This document shows positions 62,001 to 64,000 of a stretch of DNA of 64,000 nucleotides, piece by piece. The notes beneath the pieces were generated by a model, which was given only the letters and a program-made list of their open reading frames with translations, ran no database searches and had not been told where the DNA came from. The DNA lies in NCBI GenBank assembly GCA_963855995.1, contig OY979724.1, forward strand, positions 8,193,032-8,257,031, written 5' to 3'. Position 1 is the first letter of the stretch, and every line of letters starts with the position of its first letter. The DNA comes from Muricea muricata (taxonomy: Eukaryota > Cnidaria > Anthozoa > Malacalcyonacea > Plexauridae). Made by a program: the position numbers and the translations under genes.

Positions 62001-62942
62001 GTTGTTCTCAAAGCGAAGTTAGCAGACAAGTTAGAATGTGTGCACGGCTCAGCCAAGCTATGGTTCTGGGCTGTTACGTCCGGTCTACTACCGCCCAAAT
62101 AAATTCTAAATTCTGTTTCAGTAGTACTTTCACATAGGTATACTTTCCAATATACCTATGTAACCTCCAGTACGTTGACCTCTACTTAAGAAAAAAGGTG
62201 TTTGTGGTGTTACTATACTTTTTTTAAATTTAAGGAAAAAATTTAGTACTTTCTGGAACACTGAAAGCAAGTGACATAATATTCTAACCTGTTCATCTTG
62301 ACCAATATAAGGATGGTACGTGCAGAGCTCTGTCAACACCTATGATACACAAAAATACGATACACAAAATCTGCTCAGAAAATCGAGTGCGCCAGCTAAC
62401 ATTTATTAACTCTGTCCGAAGAAAATATTGCTAAAAGATAGATTGATTTAATTCTTTATTTACGGAAAGTGCGAAGGATTCAGTTATAGGAACTCAAGGT
62501 TTGATCTAACCTGTGCACAGACCTAAATCAGAATGATTAAGATCTGTGAATACTTGAAAGATTTCTTGTCCAGGCATAAATTAAATGTCAAGTTTTGAAA
62601 AATTAATTTATGCAACATTATAATATAATACATCAAGAAAATTTTCAATTTCCATTTTTTCCTGTAAAACATCTCTACGATAAATTGCACTAGACGCAAA
62701 CATTTGCAATGTAAACCTAGAATATAGTTAACATTCTTCTCTCGGCCAGGACAAGTAGTCCTTCAAGTCTTAAATTAAAAGACCTTACTCTTTTAGAGTT
62801 AGGTCTGTGAACAGGCTAAGTTTGATCACAACCATTTAATTCAGACCAGTTTACCTACCGGGAAAATTCTTGCATACAGCTTAGGTCGACCCATGTCATG
62901 AGGAACGCGAAACAGACCAGGTAGAAAATCCTCGTTTGATAC
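43831..62942 (-). CDS. TSC2: TSC2 (tuberin) gene, 3' part: 21 exons to the stop codon, 5' end beyond window
   Basis: Minus-strand spliced gene. Exons in order: 62859-62942, 62289-62339, 60554-60666, 60370-60452, 59617-59710, 58984-59086, 58609-58814, 56468-56711, 55299-55656, 53813-54103, 53021-53277, 52242-52299, 51246-51286, 49996-50076, 49805-49838, 48200-48640, 47531-47829, 46572-46845, 45438-45577, 44323-44499 and 43831-44019. All joins keep phase (3618 nt, 1205 codons plus stop). This corresponds to roughly the C-terminal two thirds of human tuberin. Markers are the alpha-helical middle (PILEFLS, LPYT, TLAHNVI), [14 protein letters not shown], and the Rap/Rheb-GAP domain with [15 protein letters not shown] and the asparagine-thumb helix [12 protein letters not shown]. 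Family knowledge: tuberin with hamartin forms the TSC complex, a GAP for Rheb on lysosomes that lowers mTORC1 activity and is controlled by Akt and AMPK phosphorylation. Confidence 0.92.
44323..44499 (-). CDS. TSC2: TSC2 exon, GAP domain
   Basis: Acceptor GCTTCCTGCCAG, donor AAT|GTAAGA, 177 nt. Encodes [20 protein letters not shown] and [19 protein letters not shown], matching human GQFNFV...SDRNLPFVARQMALHAN. Confidence 0.94.
45438..45577 (-). CDS. TSC2: TSC2 exon, catalytic asparagine thumb
   Basis: Acceptor TTTTTATCTAG, donor AAG|GTATAG, 140 nt. Encodes [11 protein letters not shown], then [17 protein letters not shown] and MGTIK. The N of IGND is the position of the catalytic Asn thumb that stands in for the arginine finger in Rap/Rheb GAPs. 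Confidence 0.94.
45606..46015. mobile_element. About 410-bp MITE in TSC2 intron
   Basis: Ends GCCGCAGCTACTCGGGCGAT-TTTTTCCTCG and complement near 45980-46012. Contains an 11-G run (about 45724-45735). It separates TSC2 exons at 45577 and 46572. Confidence 0.5.
46572..46845 (-). CDS. TSC2: TSC2 exon, GAP domain core
   Basis: Acceptor ATTTCTTCAG, donor G|GTAGGA, 274 nt. Encodes [20 protein letters not shown], then [16 protein letters not shown], and ends [11 protein letters not shown]. Unmistakably the tuberin-type Rap/Rheb-GAP fold. Confidence 0.94.
47025..47215. repeat. Dispersed repeat related to 11480-11690
   Basis: Shared order of AGGGCTTTATGAC, GACTTTCGAGGTATT, TTTATTTTTGAGGAGGT, GACTTTAAACAATT and AAGATTCTTCG. 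Confidence 0.5.
47531..47829 (-). CDS. TSC2: TSC2 exon, start of GAP domain
   Basis: Acceptor TGACATTTAG, donor GAG|GTTTGT, 299 nt. Basic motifs LRRQTMSGS and [12 protein letters not shown] occupy the place of the human Akt site RxRxxT followed by SDS. Then comes [20 protein letters not shown] and PLALPEQE, the opening strand of the GAP domain (human FVFLQLYHSPFFG). Confidence 0.9.
48200..48640 (-). CDS. TSC2: TSC2 exon, Ser-rich regulatory region
   Basis: Acceptor TATCTTAACCAG, donor G|GTAAAT, 441 nt, the largest exon. Ser/Thr/Lys-rich, with several R/K-x-x-S/T sites and [10 protein letters not shown]. The latter aligns with the human SSSPEL segment known as an AMPK-regulated site. Confidence 0.88.
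48690..49038. mobile_element. 349-bp MITE, copy B, 6-bp target duplication
   Basis: Same ends and interior as copy A at 16422-16771. TTTTTC flanks both sides (48684-48689 and 49039-49044). Inserted in a TSC2 intron, 50 bp from the acceptor side of the 441-nt exon. Confidence 0.8.
49070..49580. mobile_element. Inverted-repeat element with subterminal repeats and a tRNA-like core
   Basis: Arms share TACGTATTCCATATA, AATATGCAAGAGCATATACA and repeated ACGACGCTGAAGAGCATATA words in inverse orientation. The core (49338-49410) is tRNA-like on the minus strand. Confidence 0.6.
49338..49410 (-). tRNA. tRNA-like sequence (pseudo-tRNA or SINE head)
   Basis: The minus strand has an A box TTAGCTCAGTGG and a B box GGTTCGAGCCC at the right spacing, and a T arm CGGG-TTCGAGC-CCG. 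The acceptor strands do not pair well and the anticodon arm is irregular, so a working tRNA is unlikely. Confidence 0.35.
49805..49838 (-). CDS. TSC2: TSC2 micro-exon, 34 nt
   Basis: Acceptor TTTCTTTGCAG, donor G|GTACTT. Encodes [11 protein letters not shown], an acidic insert joining in phase (G+GA = Gly) to ISPSFENDD in the next exon. Confidence 0.72.
49996..50076 (-). CDS. TSC2: TSC2 exon, 81 nt
   Basis: Acceptor TTTATTTTAG, donor TCA|GTAAGT, phase 0 both ends. Encodes [20 protein letters not shown] then GTGLGES. It could be skipped without changing frame. Confidence 0.75.
50498..50539. repeat. Perfect 19-bp hairpin with 4-base loop
   Basis: AGGTGGCTTATTATCAAAA, loop GCTA, then the exact complement. 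The same AGGTGGCT terminus occurs inverted at about 50950-50957, so it may be one end of a 460-bp element 50498-50957. Confidence 0.75.
50930..51110. repeat. Dispersed repeat shared with 23700-23880
   Basis: TTTTTTATAACCAGCCACCT, ATTGCCAGATG and TTTTGATACAC occur in the same order as in the STRA6-like intron copy. Confidence 0.5.
51246..51286 (-). CDS. TSC2: TSC2 micro-exon, 41 nt
   Basis: Acceptor TTTTTTCTCAG, donor AAG|GTACCA. Encodes [13 protein letters not shown]. It enters with two bases and exits in phase 0, exactly bridging the exons at 52242 and 50076. Confidence 0.72.
52242..52299 (-). CDS. TSC2: TSC2 small exon, 58 nt
   Basis: Acceptor TCTTTCTAG, donor G|GTTAGA. Encodes [19 protein letters not shown]. 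The neighbouring exons only join in frame when it is included. Confidence 0.72.
52644..52890. repeat. Rearranged tRNA-related SINE with perfect 44-bp palindrome
   Basis: 52710-52753 and 52758-52801 are exact complements separated by GGAG. The arms hold the tRNA-like A-box region (ACTCGATAGCTCAATTGGTG) and the ACTGGGATTGTTAGCGAGTC module. On the outside, minus-strand sequence to 52644 matches the T-arm side of the SINE at 33357-33450, while 52802-52890 matches its upstream module. Confidence 0.75.
53021..53277 (-). CDS. TSC2: TSC2 exon, divergent linker 2 (5' edge uncertain)
   Basis: Donor ATG|GTACGT. Open frame with [20 protein letters not shown] and later [20 protein letters not shown]. The acceptor could be ATGTAG at 53278 (used here) or GGCCAG about 80 bp downstream. 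Both give the required phase. The upstream intron carries a 340-nt pyrimidine tract on the sense strand. Confidence 0.68.
53330..53675 (+). repeat. Polypurine tract in TSC2 intron
   Basis: About 345 nt almost purely A and G on the plus strand with loose GAAAGG-TGAAAGGAAAAG units. It reads as polypyrimidine in the TSC2 transcript and ends about 50 nt before the exon at 53277. Confidence 0.85.
53813..54103 (-). CDS. TSC2: TSC2 exon, divergent linker 1
   Basis: Acceptor TTTCCCTGCAG, donor G|GTGTGT, 291 nt, phase 1 to 1. Encodes [20 protein letters not shown] and an acidic tail rich in E, D, T and S. Human tuberin is also poorly conserved and probably disordered here. Confidence 0.82.
54204..54595. 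mobile_element. 392-bp putative MITE
   Basis: Ends AGGTGGCTCGAT and ATCGAGCCACCT inverted. Shares the AGGTGGCT terminus with 50498 and 23735. Lies in the TSC2 intron between 54103 and 55299. The rest of that intron (to 55298) shows no gene. Confidence 0.5.
55299..55656 (-). CDS. TSC2: TSC2 exon, RRPTGNTSW
   Basis: Acceptor ATTTTTTAG, donor G|GTAAAT, 358 nt. A Ser/Thr-rich start ([11 protein letters not shown]) leads to [20 protein letters not shown], one of the most conserved tuberin signatures, then [11 protein letters not shown]. Confidence 0.92.
55690..56430. repeat. CAACTTGT-rich repeats in TSC2 intron
   Basis: Clusters of AACTTGT/ACAAGTT/CTTGTTGC words at 55700-55870 and 56260-56425, partly inverted with respect to each other, as in the ends of a decayed MITE of about 0.7 kb. 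Confidence 0.4.
56468..56711 (-). CDS. TSC2: TSC2 exon, [12 protein letters not shown]
   Basis: Acceptor TGGTTTCTAG, donor CAT|GTAAGT, 244 nt. Encodes [20 protein letters not shown] then [10 protein letters not shown], the tuberin TWLVGNKLVTVTTS block, followed by a divergent linker. Confidence 0.88.
57065..57185 (-). repeat. Penelope-terminus-like repeat
   Basis: The minus strand reads TTATTAGCACTGACGAAGATCC-GACCTTA-CGGATCGAAAGTTTTGCC. GATCCG and CGGATC form a 6-bp stem between CTGACGA and GAAA. Related to 24225-24345. Confidence 0.45.
57225..58030. mobile_element. Nested inverted-repeat element in TSC2 intron
   Basis: Outer arms 57225-57350 and 57905-58030 are near-identical inverted copies (CCGACATAATAAGTGCTACT, AACAAAGATTACATTCACGA and complements). 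Inside, 57340-57380 and 57406-57446 are exact 41-bp complements with a 25-base spacer holding GCTGTCAAGGT again. Confidence 0.75.
58031..58608. other. TSC2 intron, no feature seen
   Basis: No repeat or exon recognised. The neighbouring splice sites already join in phase. Confidence 0.35.
58609..58814 (-). CDS. TSC2: TSC2 exon, loop and MVKYAF helix
   Basis: Acceptor TATTTATAG, donor AG|GTAAGT, 206 nt. A Pro/Ser-rich stretch ([19 protein letters not shown]) precedes [20 protein letters not shown], equivalent to tuberin MMARYVFSNF-x(3)-PKR. Confidence 0.88.
58984..59086 (-). CDS. TSC2: TSC2 exon, TLAHNVI
   Basis: Acceptor TTCCTTACAG, donor AAG|GTATGC, 103 nt. Encodes [20 protein letters not shown] then [14 protein letters not shown], near-collinear with the tuberin block LAHHVIAMWF...RKDFVPFI. 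Confidence 0.9.
59617..59710 (-). CDS. TSC2: TSC2 exon, LPYT
   Basis: Acceptor CCATTTAG, donor AG|GTTAGA, 94 nt. Encodes [20 protein letters not shown] then [10 protein letters not shown], matching tuberin L-x(2)-LYRNF and SLPYTNPS. Confidence 0.88.
59866..59940. repeat. 75-bp hairpin, about 32-bp arms
   Basis: GATGAGGGATATTTAGT-CTAAACGT-CCTCAT and complement around ATATATTC, with two single-base differences. In the TSC2 intron. Confidence 0.7.
60146..60274. repeat. 129-bp palindromic element, about 44-bp near-perfect arms
   Basis: AACGCATGCTTTGAGGGATA and onward pairs with the sequence ending at 60274. The centre carries CCTCGGGAGG. GAGGGATATT is shared with the hairpin at 59866. In the TSC2 intron, about 100 bp from the exon at 60370. 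Confidence 0.75.
60370..60452 (-). CDS. TSC2: TSC2 exon, PILEFLS
   Basis: Acceptor CTTCGTGTAG, donor CAG|GTATCT (exon ends TCA G), 83 nt. Encodes [20 protein letters not shown] then PILEFLS, a strongly conserved tuberin segment. Confidence 0.87.
60554..60666 (-). CDS. TSC2: TSC2 exon, helical repeat region
   Basis: Acceptor GCTGCTTGTAG, donor CG|GTATGT, 113 nt, phase 0 to 2. Encodes [20 protein letters not shown] then [17 protein letters not shown]. Joining here gives [18 protein letters not shown] with the same spacing as human tuberin, so this donor is preferred over GTAC donors 34 bp downstream. Confidence 0.82.
60667..62288. other. TSC2 intron, little structure
   Basis: Short inversion AACGAAGTA...TACTTCGCC/GGCGAAGTAAAAAG around 61925-62000. 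No exon recognised, and the flanking exons join directly in phase. Confidence 0.35.
62289..62339 (-). CDS. TSC2: TSC2 small exon, 51 nt
   Basis: Acceptor TATCATAG, donor CAG|GTTAGA, phase 0 both ends. Encodes [17 protein letters not shown], equivalent to the tuberin VLT-x-L-x-x-YH-x-Y helix. Confidence 0.78.
62859..62942 (-). CDS. TSC2: TSC2 exon (first visible)
   Basis: Acceptor CCCCATCCAG, donor CCG|GTAGGT, 84 nt, phase 0. Encodes [20 protein letters not shown] then KLYARIFP, joining to VLTELCTYH in the next exon as in the tuberin region G-x-R-x-D-L-x(5)-PVLT. Upstream exons were not found before the window ends. Confidence 0.75.
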
Positions 62943-63317
62943 CTGGATGGGGAAAATAGATAAAATATTTTCTAATATAGAAATTAGGAGACGTTTATAT
63001 GGTTCCGCTAAGCTGGGTCGGAATACACGGTGCTTTGATTTTGATTCACTGAAATAGGAATAATGGAATGGAATATCAATTGTATTATGGCAGAATGAGA
63101 TCAACACAATGTTGATCTGTTCCGTTAGAGACTTTGACAAGTTATCCAATTAAGATTTAATTGTATTACGACAACTGTACTTACTGCTTAAAAATGATAG
63201 TTATAAGTAATCGATTGCGCATCCTATCTCCGCTGAACGTGCCCTTCGAAATCCGCCATATTGGATTTGCTAACAAGCAACGAAAACGTCGGCCGAAGAA
63301 AAAAAATATCGAAGTTA
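62943..63317. other. TSC2 intron start at window right side
   Basis: A short open segment with NLSKSLTEQ-like coding potential near 63090-63140 lacks an acceptor and is not called. Nothing else was supported. Confidence 0.3.
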
Positions 63318-63493
63318 AGGCCTGTTCAAACGTCACCCAACATTGTTGGACGCAACATTTTGGCCTCGTTTGAACACCATGTTGGATGATGTTGGCTTAA
63401 TTTTAAACTTGCTTAAAAATTTGTCCAACATCATGCAACATTGTTGGGCCAACAATGTTGCATGATGTTAACTTCGTTTGAACAGGCCTTTAG
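63318..63493. mobile_element. 176-bp MITE rich in AACATTGTTG
   Basis: Ends AAGGCCTGTTCAAACG and CGTTTGAACAGGCCTT. The interior repeats CCAACATCATGCAACATTGTTGG-type words in both orientations. Confidence 0.65.
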
Positions 63494-64000
63494 AAATTAC
63501 TTTCTTGGTATAGTATCTGTGGGCTTGATCAGCCGACAGTCACCAAAGACTGTTGTAAGTAGTCGAGACAGCGCGAGTATAAACAAACGATCAGTGTTGT
63601 GCACTAGGCATGTAGACATTCATTAACGAGTTATAAGGGATGCTAGTGTAGGACGTCAATGCTCGTGCAACGAGCCGCGCAAAATTCCCTTGAGTGAATT
63701 CAAACGAGCGAAATTGAACATCGAAATCCGCCATTTTGTTAAGACAAAATTCTTACTAAGAAAAGGTAGAAGCATTTTATGCGAGTTATTTCTAATCACT
63801 TTTTAATACAGCCATAAAACAATGAAATATTAATTTTGGGACTTAGCAATAGGTGATTGCGTGCTCTTAATAGAGGTGACCGTTAAATGAAGGTCATTTG
63901 AATTGCAGTTACATTATGAAATATTTGAGACTTTACCAAATGGCAGCTTAACAAAGGGTGATCGCTTAAAACAACCTTGTTCCCAGGGAAACCCCTGGAA
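63494..64000. other. Right edge, no gene recognised
   Basis: Presumably TSC2 intron. No exon with family similarity was found in the last 0.5 kb. Confidence 0.3.

Noticed and set aside
63090-63140. Possible further TSC2 exon with NLSKSLTEQ
   Set aside because: Resembles the tuberin helix before the first called exon, but no acceptor precedes it in an open frame and the phase cannot be made to fit.

Overview
This is eukaryotic nuclear DNA: AT-rich, intron-rich and packed with palindromic transposon relics. The two genes, the CR1/L2-like non-LTR retrotransposon and the Penelope-like remnant suit an early-branching animal, most likely an anthozoan cnidarian. That placement is inference, because no rRNA or mitochondrial marker is present.

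Two multi-exon protein genes lie on the minus strand and were assembled here exon by exon from splice sites, reading phase and recognised protein families. (1) A complete STRA6-like gene (retinol-uptake receptor family) runs from its ATG at 31690 to its stop at 8433. It has 16 coding exons and encodes about 592 aa. (2) The 3' part of a TSC2 (tuberin) gene runs from at least 62942 to its stop at 43831. It has 21 exons, 3618 coding nt and about 1205 aa, and it includes the whole C-terminal Rap/Rheb-GAP domain. The 5' part of TSC2 continues past the right edge. No complete protein gene was recognised on the plus strand outside mobile elements.

Layout. 1-8.4 kb: repeats only, namely a 21-bp minisatellite, a Tc1-type element with TA duplications, a 2.75-kb foldback carrying two nested elements, and a LINE 3' end enclosed by inverted arms. 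8.4-31.7 kb: the STRA6-like gene. Its introns hold hAT-like MITEs, palindromic MITEs with perfect 9-bp target duplications, a 350-bp MITE with a 6-bp duplication, a broken Penelope-like reverse transcriptase, long inverted repeats and microsatellites. 31.7-43.8 kb: intergenic, dominated by an apparently intact CR1/L2-like LINE (ORF1 577 aa, ORF2 945 aa, TATC tail) lying between two 290-bp inverted copies of a minisatellite-bearing repeat. 43.8-64 kb: TSC2, with more MITEs, tRNA-related (SINE-like) pieces, a long polypurine tract and several perfect hairpins in its introns.

The two genes have no known direct partnership. STRA6 is a membrane retinoid transporter/receptor, and TSC2 is the GAP subunit of the TSC complex that restrains Rheb and mTORC1. 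They are simply neighbours in the same orientation. The most unusual material is the transposon architecture: MITE families with 6-bp and 9-bp duplications, a perfect 44-bp tRNA-like palindrome, and minisatellite-bearing inverted arms around an intact LINE.
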